A stretch of 64,000 nucleotides of DNA from JAKFYM01 sp964612065 (GTDB lineage Bacteria; Bdellovibrionota; UBA1018; CAIPTA01). The stretch's first letter is position 1; the number at the start of each line of letters is the position of its first letter. The stretch lies in assembly GCA_964612065.1 (NCBI GenBank), contig CAZTCD010000006.1, forward strand, positions 1 through 64,000, in the 5' to 3' direction. The position numbers were made by a program, and so were the translations under genes. This document shows, piece by piece, positions 15,544-23,815 of the stretch. The notes under the pieces were generated by a model. It worked only from the letters and a program-made list of their open reading frames with translations, did no database searches and was not told the DNA's origin.

Positions 15544-17426
15544 AGCTGAAGCTGTCTATTTCGCGCACTGGCTCTGTTACGGCACTCGCGTGTGAGTTCA
15601 TTGGATTCTCCGCGCTTTGGCTCGCTCCCGATGTGGAGAAGGCCCTCTTTCTGGCGCCTGTATTGGCGGGCCTGCTTGCGCTCGGGTTCGGCTTCCGTCT
15701 TCGTGATTTTTTCCTGCTCCCGCTTCTCGCTGCTATCGTGGTGGGCGGGTACGCGGTTGCTGGAGCCGAGCCTACCGGAACCTTGCTTGCGAGAGCCATC
15801 ATCCCTGCTCACGCTCTGCTCTGGCTCGCGCTCGACGAATCGCTTTACCGCTATTGGCGCATAGGTCTCGGCCTGATTGAGCTCATCCTGGCGGCGATTC
15901 TCGCTCCGGAAGCCTATATGTTCGTGCTTATCTTTTTCTTCGTGGTGCTCAGCTCGTTATCGCTTTCCGTGGCCTTCCTGGAGAGAAATTTCCGGGCCCG
16001 GGATCCCGCTTCTCTCTCCCGCCCTGTGCGCCTCTCTTTTCTGAGCGCGGTGCTCACGGTGAGCTTTCTCATCTTCCTTTCGAGCCTGGTGATTTTCCCT
16101 ATTCTTCCCCGCTCCAAGTGGGGAGGGCAGGGTGCGGGCGCCACCACGGGATATGGCGATACCGTGAACCTTCGTCAGAGCATTCTTTACTGGACCAACC
16201 AAAGCTCAAGGCCCGTGGCCTGGATTTTCCGCAAGCCGGGGCAGGATTGGGAGAAAGTGGTTCCGTTTTTCCTTCTGCGCGGACAAGTGCTCGAAGGGTT
16301 CAGGCGCGATGTTTGGCGTTCCGAGGAGAAATTTCCCTCTGCGATCCAGCGCGCCGGCAAAGAAACGGTGGAGATATTGAGGCAGCCGCTCCCTGCCGAT
16401 GTGCTTCCTGTTCCTTACGGAGCCGGCCAGCTGAGAGGGGAAAGGAGCCTTGGTGCTGTACGCTACGAAGGGGGAGAGTGGCATGCCGATGGAAGCCGCT
16501 CCCGGAGAGTGAGATATGAAGTGGAGATCGATTCGTTCTCGCGGCGGAGTCTCGGGAACGGCCCCGAGTCAGGGAATTCGCCCAGCCTCCATCTTCCGGG
16601 AAGATCCCTTCGTGAGCTGAAGCAGCTTGCCAGCCGAATCTCTCAAGGCGCTTCCTCGGACGAGGAAAAGCTGGAGCGGCTGCGTTCCTGGTTCCAGCAG
16701 GCGGGCTTCCAATACCAGCTTTCGAGCATGCAAGGCGCGGAAACGGGCCGGCACCCCGTGGAGCAGTTTCTTTTTGAAACCAAAAAAGGCCACTGCGAGC
16801 TTTTCGCCAGCTCCCTTGCGCTTCTGGCGCGTGGGATGGGATTGCCCTCACGCCTGGTGGTGGGATTCCGCGTGCGCCCTCCCTCCCGGGGAGATGTGCT
16901 TACGGTACACAGCTCCGATGCTCATGCCTGGGTGGAAGTGTATACGAACCGGCGCGGCTGGATCACCATGGATCCTACGCCGGTGGTGGTGGAGAGGGGA
17001 TGGGCGGAGGAAGCCTTCGGCGAAATCTACGATGCCCTGAATGCTTACTGGGCTCTTTACATTCTGGAATATGAATTCGATTTCGTTTTTTCCATGGATT
17101 GGCTGGTTCCGCTAGCCGGCTTTGTGAGCGCGTTGATTCTCCTGGGCGGCATTTACCTGGCTTGGCAGCGGTTCCGCCAGGGGGAGAGAGGAAGGAAGGC
17201 CCTGACTCTGCTCTTCTTGCAGTTTGAGGACGATCTGGTGCACAGAGCGGGGGTATTTCCCGAAACCGCCTATCGCACCATTCCTGAGGCCCGGGCGTGG
17301 CTGAAGCTCTATAGTGAGCTGCGGTTCGGGCGTGACGAGCCGAATGCGAGCGAGCTTCGGTATCTTCGGTCTGAGGCCGCCTATGTGCTCGCTAAAGCCT
17401 CTTCAAGACAAGCCGTTGCCGGCTGA
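15540..17426 (+). CDS. TgpA-like membrane transglutaminase
   Basis: A 628-residue protein in the TgpA order: N-terminal multi-pass membrane region (about residues 10-190), a periplasmic transglutaminase-like core, a second membrane segment (WLVPLAGFVSALILLGGIYLAW) and a cytoplasmic C-terminal domain. The catalytic triad is visible as Cys419 in KKGHCELFA, His462 in SSDAHAWVEVY and Asp478 in ITMDPTPV. It starts with GTG overlapping the DUF58 stop. With MoxR and DUF58 this forms the common three-gene envelope module. Its 3' end overlaps the convergent gene at 17392 by 35 bases. Confidence 0.93.
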   Translation: MKLKLSISRTGSVTALACEFIGFSALWLAPDVEKALFLAPVLAGLLALGFGFRLRDFFLLPLLAAIVVGGYAVAGAEPTGTLLARAIIPAHALLWLALDESLYRYWRIGLGLIELILAAILAPEAYMFVLIFFFVVLSSLSLSVAFLERNFRARDPASLSRPVRLSFLSAVLTVSFLIFLSSLVIFPILPRSKWGGQGAGATTGYGDTVNLRQSILYWTNQSSRPVAWIFRKPGQDWEKVVPFFLLRGQVLEGFRRDVWRSEEKFPSAIQRAGKETVEILRQPLPADVLPVPYGAGQLRGERSLGAVRYEGGEWHADGSRSRRVRYEVEIDSFSRRSLGNGPESGNSPSLHLPGRSLRELKQLASRISQGASSDEEKLERLRSWFQQAGFQYQLSSMQGAETGRHPVEQFLFETKKGHCELFASSLALLARGMGLPSRLVVGFRVRPPSRGDVLTVHSSDAHAWVEVYTNRRGWITMDPTPVVVERGWAEEAFGEIYDALNAYWALYILEYEFDFVFSMDWLVPLAGFVSALILLGGIYLAWQRFRQGERGRKALTLLFLQFEDDLVHRAGVFPETAYRTIPEARAWLKLYSELRFGRDEPNASELRYLRSEAAYVLAKASSRQAVAG

Positions 17427-17883
17427 AGAAGCCTGCCGGTTGCCGATCTTCAGCGACGATCTCCCAGTCTTCCGGAGAGATGTAGTGGGTGAGCTCAAGC
17501 GGTTTGCCCGCCTGGCGATTCGAGAAAAGCGGTCCCAGGAGCTTTTTCCATCCAGCTTCCGCGCGCCCTTTGCCGCTAAGCAACCACAGCCCGCCTGGGC
17601 GCAAAACGCGGCGGGCTTCCGAAGCCACCATATAGAGCTGGTCCATGCGGATGCGCTCGAGGAAATTCAAAGTAAGAGCGAGGTCACGGGAAGCATCGGG
17701 AAGCCGCAACGGTAAAGCAGGGTCATGGCTTGCCGGCGAATAGAACTCAAAGGAGCCCAGCCGGAGGAACTGGCGCAGCCAGGCTTCGTGGCTTTCCGTT
17801 CCCCATTCCACAGCCAGAAGATTCTCGTGGGCCTTCATTGGCTCGAGTTGCTGCCGGAAGCCGGAATCGAGCCAGTGTTCCAA
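17392..17883 (-). CDS. Short SAM-methyltransferase-like protein
   Basis: A 163-residue protein resembling the C-terminal half of class I methyltransferases of the Methyltransf_11 type. It has LPLRLPDASRDLALTLNFLERIR (motif-II-like acidic turn region) and EARRVLRPGGLWLLSGKG (motif III). The first ~50 residues carry only AVEWGTESHEAW in place of a canonical Gly-rich SAM loop, so SAM binding may be lost or altered. It lies 8 bases downstream of the membrane protein gene at 17892 and is probably co-transcribed with it. It may be a small specialised or decayed member. Confidence 0.65.
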   Translation of the reverse strand: MEHWLDSGFRQQLEPMKAHENLLAVEWGTESHEAWLRQFLRLGSFEFYSPASHDPALPLRLPDASRDLALTLNFLERIRMDQLYMVASEARRVLRPGGLWLLSGKGRAEAGWKKLLGPLFSNRQAGKPLELTHYISPEDWEIVAEDRQPAGFFSRQRLVLKRL

Positions 17884-17891
17884 GGGCGGGC

Positions 17892-18515
17892 TCAGGTGCT
17901 CACCACCTCGGGTGTGATCACAACAGGGCGATCAGCGGCCACGCGGCGGAAGATGGAGTAGGGGATGAGAATCGCCAGCGGAATCGTAAGCAAAAGCCCC
18001 ACGAACACCATCAAGGCTCCCGAAAAGGCCAGAAGGCCGCAAAAGATCACCATCCCGAGCACCCCGAGGAAGTTCTCGTGAGCCAGCTTCTGGCTCGCTT
18101 TCATGGCGTCCACGAAGGGTACGTTTTTCAGGATCAGATAAAGTTCTGCGAAGATCAGCACTACCACCGCGTAAATACCAGGCAGGAAGAGGAGCATGAA
18201 TCCGAGCGAGATCAGAATCGATTTTGCCACACTGAGGGCCAGAAGCTGGGGGGCGATGGGCAGCAGTTTCTGAAGGCTCTCAAAAGAAAGCCGGTCTCTT
18301 CCGGTTCCGCTCTCCGCGGCGAGTATGAAGGCCGCCGGAAGGAAGGAGGAAAACAGGAAGGTGAGCAGTTGGCCGAGAACCGGCAGGTGGCCTAGCACGA
18401 AAACCAGGGCGAAATAGAGAAAGGTGAGTGAAACAAACACCTCGGGGCCTTTCATGAAGATGGCCCAAGCTTCCTTTAAGGCGTCTCCCAATCGTATTTC
18501 GTAAGATTCCTGCAT
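17892..18515 (-). CDS. Multi-pass membrane protein (GlpQ-membrane-domain-like)
   Basis: A 207-residue protein. The start at 18515 (MQESYEIRLGDALKEAW) has GGAGA a few bases upstream; longer readings are basic and unlikely. The pattern of an amphipathic N-terminus, then about five to six hydrophobic segments with an internal NVPFVDAMKASQKLAHENF loop, resembles the DUF975 / glycerophosphodiesterase membrane-domain families. Function is unknown. It precedes the small methyltransferase-like gene in the same direction. Confidence 0.7.
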   Translation of the reverse strand: MQESYEIRLGDALKEAWAIFMKGPEVFVSLTFLYFALVFVLGHLPVLGQLLTFLFSSFLPAAFILAAESGTGRDRLSFESLQKLLPIAPQLLALSVAKSILISLGFMLLFLPGIYAVVVLIFAELYLILKNVPFVDAMKASQKLAHENFLGVLGMVIFCGLLAFSGALMVFVGLLLTIPLAILIPYSIFRRVAADRPVVITPEVVST

Positions 18516-18703
18516 TTCCGATCTCCCGGCGCCCGTATGGCGCCACCTGTTTTCTTTAGTCCGGAAATAACATGAAGGGGGCTGGAACGGAATTCGAGAT
18601 CTTAGCAAAGAGCAGGGAACTAGCCTTTTTAGGCCAAGGGACACCCTCCTGAAAGCTCTTACCGGTGTAGTAGAGGGGAGAAATGGTTTAAGCTTTTTAA
18701 CTG

Positions 18704-19477
18704 ATGGGAATTCAATACCTTCTCGTTTTGCTGGTGGCTCTTCTGCCTGCCGTTTCAGCCAGGGCCGCTCCCGATTTCAGCGATCGCCTGCAACTGGAAA
18801 AAATCCACGGGCCAAAAGAAGTGAAAGTGATCCGGGCGGCCGGGGCTCGCGAGCAGTTTCTTTCCCAAGGTGATTCCGTATTCGTGGGCGATGAGATTCA
18901 ATCCGCGGCCGGGCAGATCGTGGAGCTTTCCGCCTGGGACAAAAGCGCGTGGAAGATCGCCCCTCTCAGCCGCCTGAAGATCGAATCGCGCAAGCCCGAC
19001 CGGAAATCCCTCTTCTACTGGACCATGAACCTTCTTCAGGGAGGCATGTGGGGGAAGGTGACCAAAGACGCCAAGGAAAAGGATGGCTTCCGCCTGAAAG
19101 TGAAAACCAGGTATTCCTCCATGGGAATAAGAGGTACGGAATATCTGGTGAGCGGAAACGAATCTCTCTCCAGTCTCGACGTGATCGAGGGCGTGGTATG
19201 GTGGGGCAAGAACGTAGAGTTTCCTCCGGGAAGTTACAAGGAAGTAAGGGCCGGCCAACACGCCGAGATGGGCCCCGAGGGCAAGGTGGTTCTGCACGGA
19301 TCCAAAGGCGATCTTGCTGCCCTGGCCAAGGCCTACGGCGTGGTGCCTGGCGAGGATGGAATAGGTCCACAGGAAATTCATTTCACGAAAGAACAGTGCC
19401 GCGACCAGGGCAAGGGATGGAAGGCCACGGACGGATCCAATATGGGTGAATGCACCAGCGAAGGGGACAAACAATGA
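18704..19477 (+). CDS. Exported FecR-domain protein
   Basis: A 257-residue protein with a signal peptide (LLVLLVALLPAVSARA). A FecR fold follows: REQFLSQGDSVFVGDEIQSA, VELSAWDKSAWKIAPLSRLKIE, and KVKTRYSSMGIRGTEYLV, the last being the conserved RG-TE turn. The C-terminal 60 residues hold QCRDQGKGWKATDGSNMGEC, with two Cys. FecR domains of this stand-alone type occur in envelope proteins rather than in iron signalling. Its stop overlaps the elbB start (ATGA), heading a three-gene coupled operon. Confidence 0.85.
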   Translation: MGIQYLLVLLVALLPAVSARAAPDFSDRLQLEKIHGPKEVKVIRAAGAREQFLSQGDSVFVGDEIQSAAGQIVELSAWDKSAWKIAPLSRLKIESRKPDRKSLFYWTMNLLQGGMWGKVTKDAKEKDGFRLKVKTRYSSMGIRGTEYLVSGNESLSSLDVIEGVVWWGKNVEFPPGSYKEVRAGQHAEMGPEGKVVLHGSKGDLAALAKAYGVVPGEDGIGPQEIHFTKEQCRDQGKGWKATDGSNMGECTSEGDKQ

Positions 19478-20130
19478 AAGCAGCAGTGATTCTCTGTGGC
19501 TCAGGTTTCAAAGACGGAAGCGAAATCCGCGAAGCGGTAGGAGTGCTTTGGGCGCTTTCCCAGGAAGGAGTGGACGCTTCCTGCTTCGCTCTCGATGAAC
19601 CGCAAGCCGATGTGGTGAACTGCCTTACCATGCAGGCTGTGGCGGGAGAAACCAGGAATCAGCTCGTGGAGGCGGCTCGGATCGCCCGGGGAAAGGTTCA
19701 GCCCCTTCCGCGCATGAATGCTTTCGAATACGATTTCCTCGTGCTTCCCGGCGGATTCGGTGCAGCGAAGAATCTTTGTGACTTCGCCTCCAAAGGATCA
19801 GGCGGGAAGGCGCATCCTGAAGTGAGAAAAGCGCTCGAAAGCTTCCGCAATGCGGGCAAGCCCATCGGTGCCGTATGCATCGCTCCCGCGGTTCTCGCTC
19901 TCGCCTTTTCCGGAAAAGGATTGGAGCTTACGGTAGGAGCCAAAGGCGAAGCCTCCGGTGAGATTGAAAAACTGGGCCATAAGCATGTGGAGAAGAAGGC
20001 GAATGAATGGCACTGCGATCGCCATAACAAGATCGTAACTACCCCCGCCTATATGTACGATAGCGCCCCTCTTCACGAGATTTTCGCCGGCATCCACGGA
20101 TTGGTTCGTGAACTGAAACAGCTTCGCTGA
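19474..20130 (+). CDS. elbB: Glyoxalase III / DJ-1-like ElbB
   Basis: A 218-residue cytosolic protein of the ElbB/ES1 branch of the DJ-1 class I amidotransferase-like fold. The landmarks are VILCGSGFKDGSEI, FLVLPGGFGAAKNL, GKPIGAVCIAPAVLA (nucleophile Cys) and HCDRHNKIVTTPAYM. ElbB has been connected to isoprenoid biosynthesis and to glyoxalase activity in E. coli. The start at 19474 overlaps the FecR stop; the 20130 stop shares one base with the next start (TGATG). Confidence 0.93.
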   Translation: MKAAVILCGSGFKDGSEIREAVGVLWALSQEGVDASCFALDEPQADVVNCLTMQAVAGETRNQLVEAARIARGKVQPLPRMNAFEYDFLVLPGGFGAAKNLCDFASKGSGGKAHPEVRKALESFRNAGKPIGAVCIAPAVLALAFSGKGLELTVGAKGEASGEIEKLGHKHVEKKANEWHCDRHNKIVTTPAYMYDSAPLHEIFAGIHGLVRELKQLR

Positions 20131-21137
20131 TGCGGATCGCTCCAGAACATCTCCTGGCCGTTTCAACGGCGGCTTTTCTCTCTGCCTTCGTATTTCTCGG
20201 AGTGCGTGCCCAGCATCGTTTCCAGCTGGAATGGCGGGAGCGCCCCTATACGCGTATGGCGCGATTTCTGAACACTTATCGTTCACGAGAGGAATGCGAT
20301 CTCGAGCTGGCAGTGCGGAGGGAGCTCACTTCCACCATCGTGGATCGCTTCCGCTCAGAGATCCGGGCACTGTGGAACGAAAGAGGGTCCGGAAATGAGC
20401 CTGCCTTTTCGCTTCTGGATTTAGGCAAGATAAAACTCCGGGTGAATCCCAAGGTGGCACCCCAGAGCGGATTTGACCGATCGGCGTGGAGCTGGGATGA
20501 AGCTTATTCTCTTATTTTGCGCACCCAACAAAACCCCAACCATCCCGACAATCAGCAACGATGGCGGGATATTGATTCCATGGTTCGCTACCTTATGGAG
20601 AAAGATATCGGCCGCCAGGTGCAGGGAAGAAAGTATCTTCCGCCGGAGGCCACCGAGCACAGTTTCCGCCCCAATCCGGAGGTGCGAAGAACGGGTGCCA
20701 GGGAGTTCACGGTGCGCCTGCAGCCCGGGGATTTCGCCGGCCACGAGGGCACGCTGCAGAAACTCCTCCAGGATGAATGGCAGGGGAATGGTTGGAAAGT
20801 GAAAATCGTTTGGAGCCCTTCGGCCTCCTATCGGATGCTGGCTCATTCCAATTCCAGCCGTTCCTTCGTGAATCACAGAAAGAAAACCATGGAGATAGCG
20901 AATCTCGCGTGGACCAAAACAGTGGCACACGAGCTCGGTCATATTCTCGGATTCGACGACCATTACTACAATGTTTGGAACGCCCGGAATTGCTATTACT
21001 CCCAGGAGAGCCGCCTGGCGGATATTATGTCGAACTCGGAAAAAGGAAGGCTTACCCCTCGCCACTGGGAGTTATTGGATAAGGCCTACCCGCTGGGGGC
21101 GGTTGGCCCCTCCGGCCCGTTTTCCTATACCTACTGA
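20130..21137 (+). CDS. Membrane-anchored zinc metalloprotease
   Basis: A 335-residue protein with an N-terminal membrane anchor (about residues 7-26) and a C-terminal zinc-protease site TVAHELGHILGFDDH. His267, Glu268, His271 and Asp277 fit the HExxHxxGxxD pattern of metzincins, and LADIMSNS follows as a Met-turn. The 240 residues between anchor and active site match nothing I recognise. It is probably periplasmic. It starts on the last base of the elbB stop codon, so its expression is tied to FecR and ElbB. Confidence 0.8.
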   Translation: MRIAPEHLLAVSTAAFLSAFVFLGVRAQHRFQLEWRERPYTRMARFLNTYRSREECDLELAVRRELTSTIVDRFRSEIRALWNERGSGNEPAFSLLDLGKIKLRVNPKVAPQSGFDRSAWSWDEAYSLILRTQQNPNHPDNQQRWRDIDSMVRYLMEKDIGRQVQGRKYLPPEATEHSFRPNPEVRRTGAREFTVRLQPGDFAGHEGTLQKLLQDEWQGNGWKVKIVWSPSASYRMLAHSNSSRSFVNHRKKTMEIANLAWTKTVAHELGHILGFDDHYYNVWNARNCYYSQESRLADIMSNSEKGRLTPRHWELLDKAYPLGAVGPSGPFSYTY

Positions 21138-21181
21138 GCTTTCATTTTGACCGGCCGCGAGGCCTGAAGTAGCCTTTTTGC

Positions 21182-21382
21182 ATGTGGATTTTACTATTTG
21201 CTACGATTGCCATGGCCGATGAAGCTCCCACCACTCCCCGTACCGAGGAAACGGTAACGCTCTCTGAAGAAGCTACCGCTCCTTTGTTCGATCGAATCCG
21301 CGGTGCCCATATGCGGGCGATAAAAGATGGAAAAGTGGCGGCTACCGATCGGCAGGAAGCCACTAGCTCCCAGCAGCACTGA
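21182..21382 (+). CDS. Small putative exported protein
   Basis: A 66-residue reading frame with a short hydrophobic start (MWILLFATIAMADEA) and an acidic, Thr/Glu-rich remainder. The ribosome site is weak (a T-run precedes the ATG). It ends 14 bases before the IS insertion. It could be a real small secreted protein or chance; nothing identifies it. Confidence 0.4.
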   Translation: MWILLFATIAMADEAPTTPRTEETVTLSEEATAPLFDRIRGAHMRAIKDGKVAATDRQEATSSQQH

Positions 21383-21396
21383 GAGCTTTAAGCTTT

Positions 21397-22672
21397 TATT
21401 GTGCGCGGCTAATGGTTGAAAGCGATCCGCCTCCTAGAGGTAGGATCGCTTCTAGCCACGAATTTCATCCAATCATCGCTTAGATTTACCTGACTCAACA
21501 TAATCCGCATTTTGTAAAATTCGTGGAACTTAAGCACCTTTTCCGCGATCCCTACCCGCATTGCCGGCGAATCCAGATGCCTGCGCGGGTCCTCTTTGCT
21601 CTTCTTGATAAAGATCGTTCTCATAAAATTCTTCCAGACCATCAAAAGAGTGAAGCTTTCGATCATTCCAATCGAATGCTTGGCAAAGGCTATCGTTTCT
21701 CGCGTAAAGGTAGGGAGCTGTTGGCGGGTCAACCGGTCCAAATGGTTAATGGCGAATAGTTTATTCCTATAGTTCCTGGCTTTTTTCGCAGACGTGATGA
21801 CGTGCTCAATCTTCGTGCCCCTTGGCAGGAGCTCGATCGCTGCCCGGTACGCATAATGATTGTCGCTATGAAAAATGAGCTCCCCCTCAGATCTGGCGAG
21901 CATGCGCTTCAGTATGGAATAGGAAGCGAGTTGGATGGTGTTTCTCGGAAATCTACCATGCATTTTTGCGAGCTCCTGATCTTGCTGGCGCTGGCCGGGA
22001 CTCATGCGTCCTTTGCGATTCAGGGGAGAAAAGTTGAAATCGTATAGAAAGTAGGACTCTCGGCCTACCACATGATTGATGTTGTTGGGCTCAAACTGAG
22101 AGGCGGAGAAGTTCTCAAGTCCGTCGTAAGCAACGGACTCGCGCACCGTCACATCTTTCGCCTTATGTGCCTGAAGCAATAGGCCCTGGCGGGCGAGTTC
22201 CTGAAAACGTCTCTGCACGGTATCGAGAGAGCATTTTAAGTCCCTGGCCAGACTGCGCCTCGACTGCCCGTGGCCCTGACGATGGAAGATTTCCTTGTAG
22301 GTGGGCTCGGTTCTGTCTCGATAGAAGAGGTAGAAAATGGAGTCCGAGAACACCTTTCCGCAGTTACAGCAGGAAAATCGGTGTGTTCTATAGGGATAGC
22401 GTGTCACTTTGCGCGACCCGTAGCGAACGAACCGTCTACCGTGTTCGCCAGATTCCAACGAGTGCCAGGAACATCGAGGGTTAGGGCAATAAGGAGGAGA
22501 TTCAAAAAGTTCAAAGGGAGCGTCAGTGGAATGAATCATCCGCTACTAGGTGCAAATAAACACCAAAGTCCGGGATTCTAAACTCTTGAAAACGGACAAA
22601 AATGAGCCCTCGAAGGGCAACTTGCCTTAGGTGGCCGTCCAAATGCGCGACAACCATTAACCGCGCACAATC
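21397..22672 (-). mobile_element. Intact insertion sequence with 8-bp target duplication
   Basis: A 1276-bp element. The left terminal repeat at 21399-21418 is TTGTGCGCGGCTAATGGTTG and the right one at 22651-22670 is its inverted copy with one mismatch. Direct repeats TAAGCTTT flank it (21389-21396 and 22673-22680). It carries one transposase gene on the minus strand, whose stop codon lies inside the left repeat. The complete ends and perfect 8-bp duplication indicate a recent insertion. An 8-bp duplication and a zinc-ribbon DDE transposase fit the IS1/IS1595 group; the exact family is uncertain. Confidence 0.93.
21409..22539 (-). CDS. IS1/IS1595-like DDE transposase
   Basis: A 376-residue transposase. 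An N-terminal zinc-ribbon pair is visible (YCPNPRCSWH and CCNCGK), then a helix-turn-helix (GQSRRSLARDLKCSLDTVQRRF). The catalytic core has Asp in VAYDGLENFSAS and IFHSDNHYAYRA. A C-terminal segment, NHLDRLTRQQLPTFTRETIA followed by FAKH, mirrors the end of IS1 transposases. It is longer than IS1 InsAB and encoded in one frame without a frameshift. The terminal TTC-AAC-CAT-TAG codons are part of the left terminal repeat. No disruption is seen, so it is probably active. Confidence 0.9.
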   Translation of the reverse strand: MIHSTDAPFELFESPPYCPNPRCSWHSLESGEHGRRFVRYGSRKVTRYPYRTHRFSCCNCGKVFSDSIFYLFYRDRTEPTYKEIFHRQGHGQSRRSLARDLKCSLDTVQRRFQELARQGLLLQAHKAKDVTVRESVAYDGLENFSASQFEPNNINHVVGRESYFLYDFNFSPLNRKGRMSPGQRQQDQELAKMHGRFPRNTIQLASYSILKRMLARSEGELIFHSDNHYAYRAAIELLPRGTKIEHVITSAKKARNYRNKLFAINHLDRLTRQQLPTFTRETIAFAKHSIGMIESFTLLMVWKNFMRTIFIKKSKEDPRRHLDSPAMRVGIAEKVLKFHEFYKMRIMLSQVNLSDDWMKFVARSDPTSRRRIAFNH

Positions 22673-23451
22673 TAAGCTTTCCGGCTTCTCCGGCAGAAGT
22701 AGAGCACGAAGGGCGTAGCGGCAAGCCCAGCCAACGAGCCTATCTGGGTGAGAGTAAGCCATTCCACGCCCAGCATGCCCCGCTCCAGATCGCCGCGGTG
22801 GAAATCCATCAGAAAGCGGTAAATGCAATAGCTCGCCACGGTGAAGGTGCCCAGCCATCCGGCTGGTAGGCGGAGCCTTTTTCGAGCGAGCAGAAGAGCC
22901 GCGGTTAGGGCGAGCAGGAAGAACGCTTCGTATAGCTGCGTGGGGTGCAGCGGCAGAGATCTGAGCGGCACGGGCACCTGGTTGTGCTCGTGGGAGAATA
23001 CCCATCCGGTGAAGCCCTGGTAAGGGGCTCCGTAGCAGCAGCCTTGCAGAAAACAGCCGATCCGGATGATGGCCACGGAAAGGGGCAGGGCAGGGCATAG
23101 AGTATCGGCATATTCGAGCACATCGAGCCTTTTCCAGCGCAGCCCCAGCATGAACACGATCCAGGCCGGAACGAAGCCGCCAAAGAGCGAAAGGCCACCC
23201 TGATTCAGTGAGAGAAGCAGGAGGGGCGATGGAGCGAACTCTTCCCAGTGAGCTGCGGCGTAGAGGGCTCGCGCTCCGATCAGTCCGGCCACGATGGAAA
23301 GAAAGAAGAGATCGATGAGGGGGGCGAGGGCCAGTTTCCTCTTTCTGGCGAGAAGCACAACGGCCACGAAGCCCAGAGCGTGAGCCAGGGCCAGAAAGAA
23401 TCCATAGGATTTAACGGAAAATCCGAAGATGGAGAAGAGAACGGGCTGCAT
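22672..23451 (-). CDS. lgt: Prolipoprotein diacylglyceryl transferase
   Basis: A 259-residue inner-membrane enzyme that transfers diacylglycerol to the lipobox Cys of prolipoproteins. Visible are an N-terminal SYGFFLALA helix, GLIGARALY, NQGGLSLFGGF, RIGCFLQGCCYG (the Cys-rich variant of the usual RIGNFINGE block), LHPTQLYEA and RGDLERG. The number of lipoproteins in the window fits the need for it. Its TAG stop at 22672-22674 uses the last base of the IS plus two bases of the target duplication; without the IS the stop would be TAA at the same codon. Confidence 0.93.
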   Translation of the reverse strand: MQPVLFSIFGFSVKSYGFFLALAHALGFVAVVLLARKRKLALAPLIDLFFLSIVAGLIGARALYAAAHWEEFAPSPLLLLSLNQGGLSLFGGFVPAWIVFMLGLRWKRLDVLEYADTLCPALPLSVAIIRIGCFLQGCCYGAPYQGFTGWVFSHEHNQVPVPLRSLPLHPTQLYEAFFLLALTAALLLARKRLRLPAGWLGTFTVASYCIYRFLMDFHRGDLERGMLGVEWLTLTQIGSLAGLAATPFVLYFCRRSRKA

Positions 23452-23513
23452 GCAAACGGAGCGCGCGGCGAAGCCCGGAGTGTCCGGAGCTTCCCGCTGC
23501 GCTCAAATCAATG

Positions 23514-23759
23514 TTAGTGAGCCGTGTTCGTGGAGGTACCGCTGTAGAGGTACCAGTTGGTGTCGGTGCCGGTCTGCACGTAAGTGAAGCCGTTGGTCAC
23601 CGTAAAGTTCGCTGAGCCGGTGCCCGAGGCCGTATACGCCGTTCCGTTCACTGTCACGGTATAGGCGCCGCTTCCGCCGCCGCCGCCGCCGCAGGCTCCG
23701 AACACGATCATCGCAAGGCAGAACCCCGCGAGGCTTGCCAGTTTCAGTAGGTTCTTCAT
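23514..23759 (-). CDS. Small glycine-rich lipoprotein
   Basis: An 81-residue lipoprotein starting MKNLLKLASLAGFCLAMIVF, with lipobox FGAC followed by six glycines. The mature 50 residues are Thr/Ser/Tyr-rich and beta-prone (AYTVTVNGTAYTASGTG, TDTNWYLYSGTST). The start at 23759 is preceded by GGGTGGGAAC. It lies directly downstream of the secreted protein at 23816. No family is recognised; a surface-exposed small adhesin-like protein is possible but unproven. Confidence 0.7.
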   Translation of the reverse strand: MKNLLKLASLAGFCLAMIVFGACGGGGGGSGAYTVTVNGTAYTASGTGSANFTVTNGFTYVQTGTDTNWYLYSGTSTNTAH

Positions 23760-23815
23760 TGTTCCCACCCTTTCCCTTTCATTTCCCCTTTTGTCCTGAA
23801 CTTTCGATCCAAGTA

